A stretch of 64,000 nt of DNA from Sipunculus nudus (lineage: Eukaryota; Annelida; Sipuncula; Golfingiida; Sipunculidae). The notes under the pieces are model-generated. The model saw only the letters and a list, made by a program, of their open reading frames with translations, made no database searches and had not been told where the DNA came from. The translations under genes were made by a program, and so were the position numbers. Location: NCBI GenBank assembly GCA_026874595.1, contig CM049315.1, forward strand, positions 38,396,164-38,460,163, given 5' to 3'. This document shows positions 23,403-35,593 of the stretch, one piece after another. Position 1 is the stretch's first letter; each line of letters starts with the position of its first letter.

Positions 23403-25184
23403 AGTATTCGACTCAATAAGCGTCCTTCTGGTAATAAGCTCTCGCGGACTTGATTTGGGAGGAGATCACAAAAAGAAAACTAAGGGATGAGCCGTTCTAA
23501 CCTCACTTACACCCTAGCCAATATAACGTGGCAACGTACTGCTTTCATTTCTCCCCGTAATGCTTAAAAGTAACTGCCAGCTTTTATCTCCGTCAGGCTT
23601 TATCATCTTACATAATAATACTATTAGTTGCACACGACAGAGTCAGTTTTCAAGTGTGTCATAGATATTGACCGTGTCCGTAAAGGCCGAATCTGCAGGT
23701 GGCCATGCTGATCGGGTGACCTGAATTCAGGTACGTATGTGGATGTATCCTGAAATATAACATATTTCCTTGATGTTTGTTAATTCTCATTATTTATTTA
23801 TTCTCTTTGAAATAATATTGATAAAACATAAGTGGTCAACTGTAACAAGACAAAATCAAGGAAAGGCGCAGAACAAAGGATCGCAAGTGAAACTGTTTAT
23901 TTCTTAAAGGGAAGATGCGACAAAATTATCCCAGGTGAGGTTATTTATGATAGATGTTCCTACGATTTATGTAAAACGGGGGTATTTTTCTCACTGCTAA
24001 ACCTGTTCACTATCAAATTGCTTTTATCATGGCATATATCTTTACCTTATAAAGGCATAAATTATGAGACTAAATTTGTAAATATTTCTTTTGGTTTTGA
24101 TTTTACATTTTCTGATCATTCTATTATAAATGATAAGTATAATTATTAAGCACGAGCCTTACATTACATTCTACATTCTCTCACCGATCATTCTATGCTG
24201 TTCCTCTTAATCTGTAAATATTACCTTGGTGCTGACGTATGTATTGGAAACTAGGGCAGATACATGGAAAAAAGGAGAAAAAGGGAGAGATTTACGGAAA
24301 TAACTGGGGGGGGGGGGGGGGAGGTAAATATACGGAAACCATCCGTTCATAGGGCCCTCATTTCTGCAAACTTTGGAATTTACGGAAATAACGGAGGGTA
24401 GATATACGTTGATAATCCGTTCATGTCTCCTCATTTCAGCACACGTTGTAATTCTCTTACTGTGCAGCACATCTTCGGAGGTCAGAAAATATAATACTGA
24501 ATTGTGTGCTGTAGAGTAGGTGCCTTATGCCCTCTTTAAAGAAATAATAAGTTCTTGAGTTTTCAGGCGAAAACAAGACCCCGTGGGAGAATGTTCTGGG
24601 GTTTTACATTTTTGCAGCAATGAGTATATTAACTGGATTTAATGAACATTCAGCTTAATATTGTTCCCAGAATATTAATATAAACAATTAAATATTTCCT
24701 AATTACATTAAGCGGGATTTTATAAAACTAAAAGATTGAAGTTCAATTAATTAATGCCTTGGCTAACAATACTGAATTAAGAAGTCAAACTTTTACCTAC
24801 CTGCAACAAAATTGGACAAGCTGATTCGATCTGATGTCGATAGCATGGCATGGGGCTGGACTGACGAGATATCCCAGACGGATTAGTCATCCGGGGCCCG
24901 TTACGCCAAAATGATCGTGATATGCGTTCTATTCTTTCGTTGCTCAGTATTTTATTTTAAATCTCCAAAAGAAGGTCAGGGAAGTGGTTAGGTAGGGGCT
25001 GGGCATAACCCTTGGATATCATCGGAAGGCCGAGGATTAAAGCTGCCTATGTTCCACAAATAGCAAAATAAAACTGATATCATTGTTATCGGAACATCCT
25101 TCATATTTCGAAACGCTACATCCTCTCCCGGGTTGGGAAAGTTATCGGTCCAACCCGAAGAGGCTAATCGATATGTCATTAATA
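23400..25184. other. No gene recognised; poly-G tract
   Basis: Contains a run of about 15 G at 24307-24321 flanked by TTTACGGAAATAAC direct repeats (24289 and 24370). 24840-25184 may be the LTR of the Gypsy fragment that follows, on the minus strand. No LTR pair is present to prove it. Confidence 0.4.
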
Positions 25185-25466
25185 GTGAAGCCCAACTAAC
25201 AGGTCATGTTCAATTAAAAACATGCGAAAGGATGTAAAGTAAACCTGACACCGGACCCAAGTAGGAGGTCGCGTTTCTCGTGTAGACCGTCGTAAAGCGG
25301 ATTAAGGTTCTAAGTCATCTGTTATAGCCCCTCCAGTAGGTGCGTTTTCGTACAAATTAGGGGTATCGGATAAGAGAGTTTGTGGTTCTCCCTTTATTTC
25401 GGTCCCTCGTTCTAATGTTTCGGTTTCAGGCCCCATAGGGATCTGGCCACTATAATGAGAAGCGGG

Positions 25467-25550
25467 AGGAGTGCCTGAAACTGAATCGGGAGAACCTGAA
25501 TCGGGAGAATCTGATTCGGGAGAACCTGAATCGGAAGAACCCGAATCCGA
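25467..25550. repeat. 15-bp coding tandem repeat
   Basis: Five to six imperfect units of CTGAATCGGGAGAAC encode the Ser/Asp/Gly/Pro linker on the minus strand. Confidence 0.8.
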
Positions 25551-25901
25551 GCTTCTTAAATTCGAGCCAGAACTATAACTATAATGGAAACTGGAATGTT
25601 TATCACAGGGTTTAGGTTTATATAGGACTCATTATACCAATCTTCATCCGCATTTTTACCTCTTTATCCTCATCTGTTTCCCTCCTCTCAAGCGAGAATC
25701 TTAGTTGTCTAGGATGGATTGAGAGCTTGGATCAGTGCCGGGCTTATCTACAGATTCTAGTGGGAGATGGCTAATCAGTAATAATAGTTTCCTATAGAGA
25801 GTTCATGAAGGGTTGGACGAGCCCTCTTTCTGAACCTTGTATACTGGAATATCAGGCTTTGGCTGGTCAATGATGACAAACTCTGTAATCTTTACCAAGA
25901 C

Positions 25902-25951
25902 TATTTTACCTTAGCCATTTTTACCTTAGCCATTTTTTACCTTAGCCATTT
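25902..25951. repeat. Three copies of a 16-17 bp unit
   Basis: ATTTTACCTTAGCC is repeated three times with variable T runs, at the point where the Gypsy frame is lost. Confidence 0.85.
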
Positions 25952-25960
25952 AACCTGGGA

Positions 25961-27086
25961 CCAAGGCTTTACCTTTCAAAATGTAATAAAAAGACTACCA
26001 ACCTTCAGGTGTGTCATCAGGTTGGACAATGTTTTCGCATTATAGGATATCTTTGATATACGGTGCTTGTATTCTGCCAACTTTGCATCTTCGTCACTCT
26101 TTAAGACCGCAAAATGATTCCAGACACTCATCTTGTCAGGAACTCATCGAATAACTCAGAAATTAATTTGACAGCCAAATACATAGATGGCACTGTCATG
26201 TATCATCTTAAATACATGTTTATAAACAATCAGCAAGATCTGCTCCAACCCATGCTACACAGACTGCAGTCATGGTCCGTACAATCAAGTCCCTGGAGTG
26301 TGTGTGAATAGCATTACTGTTTAACTCAAGATGTTATGACTATCACACCAACATCCCCTGAAGTACTTAACTATATGCAGCAAAATCACTGTCCAGTCTC
26401 AGCTGATAATCCCTTACCAAACATTCTGGGTAAACTCACCAAGAACTGCTTCAAGGTCGAGTGACCAAGCCTAATTAAGGGATGAACAGGCAGGCCCAGG
26501 GTTTACCAAACTGATTGTCACCTCAAGCCAATGGCCCCGTGCCTGGTGTCTACTGGACCAAGAAAGAACCTAGAATAAACTAACCAGACTACAGCTTGAC
26601 CCATACTCTCTTGTATCAACATAATCAAATTGCCAATTTTCAGCTTTGTTAATCAAGGGGTATAATAGCTAAAGTGATAGCTATTATTCTATTTCTATGA
26701 GTTCTATTACTATTACTCTGAAAAGCTGTAATTTTGTAAAGTATTTGTGATAAAGTAAGTTTCGACAATAAAGATTCTATCTCATTAAACCATCTTTATT
26801 TGATTTTCTCATTCCCATTGCACTTGAGGCTGAAAACCTTTATATCTCTAAGCCCCCAGAACTATTGACTATTTTATTTCTGTAAAACAAACGTACATAT
26901 TTATTTAAAGTAACTTTCACTTTCCCAGGATAAAATAAAGCAAATAGGGCATATATACGAAAGTCAACTAACATGAATTTACAAAGTTTACATGCAGTGA
27001 CCAATGTCCTTGAAATATTGCTTATTCATTTTAATGTAAATTGTTAAATAGACCGTTACACATATATGGACATGACTTTGAAAAAA
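25961..27086. other. No gene recognised
   Basis: 26114-26311 is open for 65 residues, but lacks any motif. 26200-26600 has higher GC and protein-like composition with multiple stops in all frames, possibly an old transposon remnant. Confidence 0.4.
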
Positions 27087-27420
27087 TCACATTTTAGCTG
27101 GAAAATTGGTGTAAACCTTTATTCTTGTTATATTTGGTAACATTTGGGCCTGAGGGTGTTGGTCAGTTTTTATTTTAATCTCTCCAGACAAACTAATTTT
27201 TGTGTCAATAATCAATACAGGTACATGATCAGATGATAACATGTCCTCAGAAGGAATGATTGCATGGTAAATTAGTTTAACAGTTGAAGAATACTTGCAT
27301 TCATGTTTTCTGCAAAATAATTTCAATATCGCTTGATCTGTAAAAAGTTGCCATCCATAAGTTCTGATAAATATGGTTTACGAAATGACAGTACACCTTT
27401 ATAAACGCTGTGGTCCCAAT
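27087..27420 (-). pseudogene. Possible LINE endonuclease scrap
   Basis: Minus strand reads TVKLIYHAIIPSEDMLSSDH followed by VPVLIIDTKISL. A SSDHVPV block after a run of hydrophobics resembles the SDH motif closing AP-type endonucleases of LINEs. No catalytic GDxN or reverse transcriptase is adjacent, so the call is weak. Confidence 0.3.
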
Positions 27421-29317
27421 AAATCATGGATTTGGTTATAGTGGTAAAGTAATCCCAGTGGGTTCAACTTAGAAGAGTATCGTGGAAGGAGGAATTTGGG
27501 ATGGGACGTTATTCCTTAGACCACATAAAAGGAATTATTATTAAGGTTTCAATCATTTCATGAAAACAAAATCTCTGATTTCAAATGTATTCAGGAAATT
27601 CCAGGATCCTTAGCCACAGTATCCAGCTTCCATTAGATGCATTGTTTTGACATGAACATAATTAAAGAAATTAACTGACCACTTTTCTCCTTGTCTTCTC
27701 AGATTCGCACATGGTTTTCATTGATCTGAAACAGTTTCTAAGATTTTTTCTAAGATTGGGAAAAGGAAAGCTAATTTTCTAGATTGTCAGTGATTTCCAG
27801 GACATATGGTTACCCTGTATTATACATAAAATCAATAAACGAAATATTAAAGAATTGGTAACATTTTATTTTGTCTCTGTTATTTAGTATCATATACAAC
27901 AATTGTGAGAACGTCATGAGAGAGGAGGAACAGCATGCATGTTGAATTCAGGTATTTAAGTGTTTAATATTTCTTTCCATGGAGTAGAGTAGCTTTTACA
28001 ATTCAGTTGTTTCATAAATTCATTATAGACCTTTCCCTCATGCAACATTCGTCTGCTATGCTCAGCAGTGAGACAGCATTCTAGGTTTTGTTAATTGAAA
28101 CAATATACATGTCCGAGTCAGACAGCATGCAAACATTTGATGATGAGAGTTTTGTTTATCTTACTAAAATCAGCTAGTGTATTATAAAAACGATGTTTCT
28201 CCATGCATAATAGTATCAGTTTCTGCCGACAGATGTCGGCAGTGCAGTGATAAAGGTCTATAGAAACATACCTATATTTACAGCGAATATATTTCTGACA
28301 CATACTCACCGGAATCACACCTTTCTCCACTCATTATTGCAACATCAGGCCGGAAATGACTCCATCAGTTCGTATTATTTGCTTAGTGAACCATAGGCTG
28401 AGTATCCTTATGCATGGTTAGGATAAATACAATTAATGGACCACGCATAAGTAATAACATGCAGGTGAGCACGTTTAATCCATCCAAATTTTGTATAGTC
28501 ACCCCTATTTATATGAAGCAGGAGGACAGTTTTATGACAGTTTTATGTCGCTTATTCTTCAACAAAAGGCCAAAATTCTAGTTGAAAAACAAGCGTCTCA
28601 TTTCGGAAACATTTACAGACAAAGATTCCCATATCTCCGCCATGTGGCGGGATTTTACATTTGCTAAACCATTGTTGGTTTGTTATTTGGTTTGTCGGCT
28701 GGCAACTTTCCCAAAGCGTTTATGATATTTGTGAATGGTTATAATAATTTCCAAGTAGCAATCCATTATATCATGTGTAGTTAAGCTGGATCGCCATAAT
28801 ATGTGTTCATTTACAAGCTTCCTAACCATTATGAGATATGCCAGTTCCCTTTCCCTCTGCCTATATATTAATTTCACGGGCCGCCTTTGTTCTAGAGCTG
28901 ACCTGTTATACAGCCATGTATCGATTTGGTGCACTGTCATGTCAGGTATACCTCACAGTTTTATTCAGGATCCTGGTGAAGGTTTAGGTCTCTCCCGTCT
29001 TTCTGATTAAATTATAGATTATGGCTAAAATATATATCCATGCTGTGGAATATTTATCCCACTTCAAGTTTTATGGTATGATTCCGTGCATAAATTTCTA
29101 TTAGAAATTTGATTACTAAAACCGGGAATAGAAATATTCTTTATCATAATGCTTATTGTCTGTGGTTATGATTAATAAGCATACTCTAAACCACCTGTTA
29201 TTAATCGGTTACATAATCCTAATATATGTAAAATAAACTAATATCTTACATTTGCATAACTTCCTTATATCAGCTTTAATAAAAGTCCATTTGCTTAATG
29301 TTAATTTATTTAAAATG
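27421..29317. other. No gene recognised
   Basis: Several open frames of 60-85 residues on both strands show no domain, signal peptide or splice support. No known repeat was identified. Confidence 0.5.
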
Positions 29318-29325
29318 TTACAGCT

Positions 29326-29737
29326 GACCGGCTTCTGTGGCTCAGGGGTAGAGCGCAGGACTCAAAGCCGGGAGATCTTGAGTTCGAATCTCAGCCGAGG
29401 CGGTGATCGAGATTTTTCACGTTCGGCCCCCACCCAGGGTAAGCGCTCTGCAGGCTTAATGGGAAGGCCATGCCCAACGGCGTGTTTCACTCACAAACGA
29501 GTGCGCCTTTCGGGGGCTCCTCGCTGGTATGACCCAGCAATGGGGACGATTTAACACCCAGGGCCCGCAGGTGCAGTAGTCACCGGGCCCGGTTAACGCC
29601 AGGATATAAAACGAGAAGAAGCGTGTGATACTGCCCTGTCACCTGTCCGAAACCGAAATGGAATCCTGCAGATGTACATATATGTAGTTGAATAAGCATT
29701 AAAAAAATGGAGACGGTTACCTCCACCAAAAAAAAAA
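29326..29737 (+). mobile_element. Complete tRNA-derived SINE
   Basis: A 412-bp non-autonomous retroelement transcribed by RNA polymerase III. The A box TGGCTCAGGGG (29338-29348) and B box GTTCGAATC (29382-29390) fit the consensus exactly. The tRNA-like head is followed by a family-specific body and a tail ending in a run of A (29728-29737). It is flanked by an 8-bp target-site duplication TTACAGCT at 29318-29325 and 29738-29745, showing LINE-driven insertion and little later decay. Two further, older copies lie on the minus strand at 10.3 and 55.8 kb. Confidence 0.92.
29338..29390 (+). promoter_or_regulatory. Internal Pol III promoter (A and B boxes)
   Basis: TGGCTCAGGGG and GTTCGAATC, 33 bp apart, match the TRGYNNARNGG and GWTCRANNC consensus without mismatch. 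Confidence 0.85.
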
Positions 29738-29745
29738 TTACAGCT

Positions 29746-31290
29746 TGTGTGTATTTGTTTTAAATTTGATACTTAAATATCTTAGAATATATCTTCTGAA
29801 GTAGAATGCATGCCTTTACTACATTTCAGACATGTCACTCCGTACAAGACGTGGCGCTGGTTGTTGTGAGTCAGGGAGCAAGTCCACACATAAATAGCTT
29901 CTGGCGTTAACAATATATGATCAGCTTTTTAGATGCCCATATAAAAAGAAATATAAATATCATATACTTTGGGTATATACTAATTATCACTTCAGAATTA
30001 CACCATTGATCAGTGTCACTCACAATCATATGGCGATATTTATGCCCTTTTCGTCATCTACTTGCAACTGTCAAAACTGACACAGTCAAATGGGGATTCT
30101 GTGACTCTGACCTTAGGTCCATTAATCTCAAACCGGAAGCTAAAAACACGTTTTTGAGATTATATTTACGGTTTACGTTTGTTGTTATGACTCAGCACAA
30201 TGTTTACATGCCGGTGAAGACGGGATCGATGGAAAACATGTGAAAATCTGATAAATTTGAAGTATAAAAAGTTCAGCCAAGGGTATGAATATTTATTTCA
30301 CACCAATTCCGATTCCATATTATTAATTTTCAGGTCCATTTATACCAATGTAGAACTTCCTAAGGGCAATACTGATGCATACCAACTTTGAAGCGGCTGT
30401 CAAAAGTGACAGGGTCGCTGGTGAGCGATAATGGGTGAAGTTCATGATGCCTTACAAGTGTTAACGTCATTGGGACTGTATTGTGCTCCCATTTGATAGT
30501 TCATTAACTCTTATACTTTATGAAATCGGACATGTGAAGTATAATAGTTAGAACATAAAAATAAGTTGTAGTATCTTTGGCAGATATATCAAGACATCAT
30601 GACATTAATTATTGGGGGGGAGGGGACTTAATCTAAGCCCCACCCACATACATGATATTGATAGTACACTCATTGACATTGTGCCTCAAATTAATTTTTA
30701 ACATAAGAAGAAACTTCTTAAAATATATATAATACTTTATTCAGCAAAGTCCTCGGGGGACTATAGCATGCAGTTATGTACAATTTCAACAGTACACGAG
30801 TGCAGTGATACACACACATATATTAAAAATATTTTTCAATGATTGACCAAAATGTGAATGTGCAGATGTTATATGGTTAAAAAAATAAACAATAATTTAA
30901 TAATATGTTCTTGTTTGCTGTTTTGTTTTTGACTGCGATACATTCAAATTCTTTGCTTTTTTAATTTACTAGCTTGTGTGGTTTATTTTTTTATATTATG
31001 TGCATAACCCTACAATTTCAGGATATTTTTCCTCAGTTTCATTTTTTTGCATCCAATTTCTGCAAAAACTTTGGGTTGATTAAAGTCTGTCTACAAAATG
31101 CGAGAATCAGCAGTCACCTATCAGTGCAGAAACAGCTGTGTCTAGCTCAACATTGTGTCGACTTCACACCAAACGTCAAATTACATGGGTGAGTCTCTCA
31201 CTACCCGCTTTGCACCCGCTGACCTGGCAAGGAGTTTGCTGTATGGCACAAACCTTACTAGTATTTTTTAATGATTTCAGACTGCAGAAT
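29746..31290. other. No confirmed gene
   Basis: Mostly AT-rich. A stretch at 31078-31189 ends in a good donor (TACATGG then GTGAGT) and 31273-31280 offers an acceptor (GATTTCAG), so a 5' exon of the gene that follows is conceivable. Its frame is not conserved enough to call. Confidence 0.4.
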
Positions 31291-31352
31291 GGATTCGTCT
31301 AATAGTGAAACCTGTCAAGGACTGAAATTATTGCTGATGAAATCAGCATCCA

Positions 31353-34265
31353 ATGGATATATTATACAAATATTGCAAATCAAAACATAAGAAGAACTGT
31401 AATTTAACTGCTGCACAAATGATTCGTGCTGCTTTGCCACAAACAGAAAATGTGAAGTTGTCAACTTTGATGAATAAAGTTGCAAAAATGAATAACTTGA
31501 GTAACAGACTAAGTAAGAATAGAATGAAATCAGAACAGGAGGAACTGTTATCTGCTAAGTTTGATCCTGAAATTTCTTTTTCATTTACTGACTATGCAAC
31601 CAGAAAAAGTGAGCCTACCCTGTCTAGAAACACATAAAAAAAGAGAAAAGTTGATGAGCTAACACAGTTTGATCCAGTGACCTTGGCAAAATCAGCAAAA
31701 GAACTTGCTATTGATCTATCTATTGAACAGAAGAAAAACATTAAAAATGAGCAAAAGTTGATGAAACTGAAATCACTAAAGCCGAAAGTAATCAACCAAA
31801 AGCTTAAAAGATATAAAAATACAATAAAAATTTTGCGCAGCAAGGTTAAGTGTCATGCAAAAGGACCTAACAGATCTCCGTCAGTGCAGTGTGAGCCACA
31901 GATGTCTAATAAAGTGGCTCAGTGTGATTTGAATCAAAGTAAAATAAAGGAACTGAATGGGAAATTATGTGACCTTGAAAATCAGCTGACAGTTGCTAAT
32001 GACGAAATTTTCAGTTTACAGACTAACATAAATTCTTGTATTGAGACACGTACATCTGAAAAGGGTCAACCATTCAATACAGCTGTACGTAGCGGTTCTT
32101 GGTAGCGGTGTCAGCTCAGAAAAAAATGAACACCTTATTCGTGCAACAGTGTTCAATCTGACTGGAAGGGATATTGACAAGCTTCCATCTGCTAGCACTG
32201 CAGATGACATGATCATGGAGTAAGGTAATGTGTCCAGACAGCAATTAGCGGATGAGCTAACAACAAACAAAAATCTAACTGTTCACAGGGATGGAACAAG
32301 TAAATTGGGGAAGCACTTTTCAGGTGTAAATATTGCCTCCAAAGAAAAGGTTTTCACTGTAGGTCTGGACAGGATATCTACAAGAACCGCTAAGAACTAT
32401 TTCAAAACAAATATGGCCATGATAAATGATATAGCTTCTGCCTCAGCCCCTAACAACACAGATGAACAGGAGGAAATTAGCAATAAAATTCTATCTAACA
32501 TTTCTGTCTCAATGACTGATCGCCACATTGTGGAGAAATCTCAAAATGAATTATGGGAGACTCATATCAAAACAGCTGTAAAAGAATAAGGGGGAGATGA
32601 TTCTTCAGTCCAGCTGTACAAATTTTTCTGTGGTGTTCACCCTCTGATCCAGTTTGGTGAGGTTGCAGAGTCCATTGTTAAAGAGTTTGAAAAACATGTT
32701 GATCATTCAGGATCACGAAGCAATTTTTATCTGCTAAGGGCTGAATCTGGCACCACACACAATTCGTGATACTACAAAACTGTTCTTCAAAGATGGCCCC
32801 GGTGATCCTCTCTTTGCCGCCACCTTCTTGTATGAAAATGGTATCACAGATTTACCTTTGGTTAATTTCAGGCACAACCATTTCAATGTTTTATTTGTTG
32901 ATGCCGGTTGGGTGTATTTTTTTAAAGGATAAAATCATCACATATCTGACTAACTGTAAAGAAAGCTTAAATGGCATGCTTGCCTCATTGCTGCAAGACC
33001 TAGCAAACCCTCCTTATATGCAAGCATGCAGGGCTCAAGATTGGACTGATAGGGCAGTTGATAACATCCCCATACATGCGGAAGGTCGAAGACCCAACCA
33101 TGACTGCTTTGGGAATGAATCCTTTCTACAATTCTCTTGTCACAAGCCTAGATAAATGGAGTGAGGATGCGTTAGCGATACTGGAAGGCAGAGAGTGCTT
33201 GTTTGACAGCAACTTGGAACCCTTAAAGGGTTTTGCAGTCTTACAATCATTAATTCAACCATCTCCTGATGATGACCTCGTTAAAGATTTGTTGCAAAGA
33301 ATCCTGAAAGGTCTGGCTGACAACTTATTCGCTGATCATTTACCAGGAGGCCAATACTGCAAAATCAGCGATGAAATGATGGACGCGACAGCCAGTTGCA
33401 AAGCGAACAACATTTGTCTGGAAAGGTTGATGGCTCAACTGGACAGAAATCTGTTGTCTGTGCCCCATGCTTGTCAGGAGACCATATCATCACGATTAAT
33501 GTTCAGAACAATCGTAGCACTAAATGGTTATATGACAAGCCTGAGGAGGCTCTTGAGAGAATAACAGTAAAGGCCAGGCAGAGCAAACCGTCCAGGAAAA
33601 CCGTTGTTAAACAAAGAAAAAGAGAGGTCGAGCAGGAGGTTTCACCCATTTTAAGAGAGAGAGAGAAAAAAAAAAAACAAAAAGTTGAAGCCTTAAGAAT
33701 AACAGCTCAGAGAGAATCCCTTTTGACAAACCTACATGCTGGCGGCGGTCTCTGGAACACAGAAACACAACTTAAATCATCTCTGGCTGAGATTAAATCC
33801 AAAACTAAGAAACTCCAGGTTGTAAAATCACAAATATCAGTTAGAAAAAAAGTTCTTAAACAGATGGGGACAGATCAAAGCTTATTTGCTTTCAGTCAAA
33901 AGGGAAAACCTCTGAATCTGAAACAACTCACTGAGAATCTCTTGAAATTATTCCAAACAAGGCTTAATGAAAACAAAGAGCAGTCCTCATTCAGTCAAAA
34001 TATACAACTTGACCCTGACAGACTAATAGGCAAACATGTGAAACATGCATGGACAATGGACAATGGACATGTCAAGTGGTATATGGGAAAAAGTTTAGAT
34101 TTAGTTGAGAGATAAGGGACCTTTAATTACAAAATATTTTATATTGATGCTGAAGAAAATAGTCCGGATTTAGATTGTGAAATAAATGAAGATGACTTGT
34201 TTGAAATCACGGTGGTCGAGTTTTTGGAAGACCTTAAAGATGGGAATCTGGATATTTTGGATTAA
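31353..34265 (+). pseudogene. Broken transposase-like gene of unassigned family
   Basis: About 970 codons of one protein, read across four in-frame TAA codons (31635, 32221, 32587, 34113) and at least five frameshifts. Order: a basic/helical N-terminus with an NLS-like KKRKVDEL just after the first stop; a coiled-coil stretch ending SKIKELNGKLCDLENQLTVA; then at 32140-32220 LIRATVFNLTGRDIDKLPSA; at 32230-32400 QQLADELTTNKNLTVHRDGT followed by KLGKHFSGVNI; MTDRHIVEK at 32514; FFCGVHPLIQF at 32624; GDPLFAATFLYENGITDLPL (32801-32860); KVEDPTMTALGMNPFYNS; a basic helix (VKQRKREVEQEV; REREKKKKQKVEAL); and a tail, KHVKHAWTMDNGHVKWYMG, followed by an acidic stretch resembling a Tudor/SH3-like fold. 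HRDGT, MTDR and a CxxH motif recall RNase H-fold DDE transposases with C/DxxH motifs such as hAT, but I cannot name the family. No terminal inverted repeats were found. It could be a transposon remnant or a decayed domesticated gene. Confidence 0.6.
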
Positions 34266-35160
34266 CAGAATTGTCATAATTGACATGATTTAAATATAAT
34301 GCAAATTTTATATGTAGCTTAACCATTTAGAAAAACATTGATCTTAATAATGTTGAAACCATATATTATTTCCATGGAATGAATACATACAGCTTTGTAG
34401 GATAATCATGAATACATTAAAATGAATAATAAAAATCATGGCAGGAAACTTACATTCATGTCATGTTCATTAAAATTTAGATTAAATATGCCCTATCATT
34501 CACTGATTGCACTAGTGTCCTTCAATAAAATGATTTCTGATATAAATACATGCAACTTGATGACTAATGTCAACATGAAAGCATCACAGTGGATGCAGTT
34601 GATGGCGGTGATGACACAAAATATAGATATTGTAATCTTTTGTATAATTTTAATATAAATTTGACTTAATATGAAATTTGTCACTGCACTTGTATCGATC
34701 AATTAGATAATTTAAATGCAATTTCATATATGCTGCAATTCCAGTCTTTTTCTTACAACATTGATTATCTTGGTACACTGTACAGTGTATTTGTCGATAA
34801 CAATTGATATATGATTATTCATTTTTTATGACCTTGAACATAAATTACCTTGACATGAGTGACAAGACTTAAGAATCCAAAATATAGTATGGAATTATTC
34901 TTCTGTTTATTGGCACATCACACTAGTAGTCCAGTAGCCTGGATGAACTGGGCTGTTTTTTTCTCCCCATCTCCTGCCCGGCAGCCATATGATTTCTGCA
35001 TGGCCTCCATTGTCCAGAAGGATCTCCTCAGCACCCTACGGTATGGAATGAATTTATCTGCATTATAAATGTAAATAATATATTTAATTGAATACATTTC
35101 CCCACCTGCCTCTTGCTATGAATTTGTAGTCAAGAAATGTTAGGAAGTCAAAAGATTAGT
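34266..35160. other. No gene recognised
   Basis: AT-rich. The open frames at 34422-34658 and 34859-35068 have no domain or splice support. Confidence 0.5.
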
Positions 35161-35164
35161 GATG

Positions 35165-35460
35165 ACCAGTGATGTTGTGGAGTCCACACCACCCGAGTGC
35201 AAGTCGAATCCAGACTCTTTGAGTCCAAGTCCATTTTTACAATATTTTTTGTTGTATCTGTTAGTAGTACACACATGTATATAAATGTATTTATCATATG
35301 TGACAGAGTTTTCCTTCTGCTGAACTCGAGATGGGCTTGGCCTGATTGCTGGAGTCCTTACCTCTGAGTCAGAGTCCCTAAGAAGTGGACTTGAGTTTAA
35401 GTCTGGTTAGCTCGAGTCCAAGTCTGGTTAGCTCGAGTCCAAGTCTTGACTCGAGTCCTC
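35165..35460. repeat. GAGTCCAAGTC-type simple repeats
   Basis: Permutations of CTCGAGTCCAAGTCTGGTTAG occur in tandem at 35396-35445, with looser GAGTCCAAGTCC motifs at 35200-35235 and 35340-35395. Low-complexity, non-coding. Confidence 0.75.
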
Positions 35461-35593
35461 CATAACTGGTGATGACCTTGAGCTAAGCTTAAGTTATTAG
35501 CATGTTTGAAGGATAGTTGCCTGATAAACATGCAAGTATGTTGTTTGCATATTGTCAGCCATATAACATTAGTTTTAATTGAAGTACCGCAAA

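Larger units (their letters stand above)
25185..25960 (-). pseudogene. Gypsy pol C-terminal remnant
   Basis: Minus strand from 25900 downwards reads PDIPVYKVQKEG, then TLYRKLLLLISHLP, the P-V-Y-x-V plus LHRNLLLP pattern that follows the integrase core in many Ty3/Gypsy polyproteins. After a Ser/Asp/Pro-rich linker with repeated SGSPDSDSP (25475-25550) and EPQTLLSDTPN, it ends near 25270 with LRRSTRETRPPTW, matching the basic RRSxRxxxPP tail of such polyproteins. Two or more stops interrupt it. No RT is found nearby, so this is a truncated copy unrelated by position to the 1-6 kb element. Confidence 0.62.

Noticed and set aside
23832-23940. Possible exon ending at CCCAG with donor GTGAGG
   Set aside because: No acceptor with consistent phase and no recognisable protein pattern.
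29330-29400. Candidate tRNA gene
   Set aside because: It is the head of a SINE, shown by the body, A tail and target-site duplication.
30974-31192. Possible first exon of the transposase-like gene
   Set aside because: A donor GTGAGT exists, but the 72-residue frame reads through it and shows no homology or start context.
33665-33680. Lys-rich run as a homopolymer artefact start
   Set aside because: The A run is inside a basic helix that is in frame on both sides, so it is part of the transposase-like protein rather than a separate feature.
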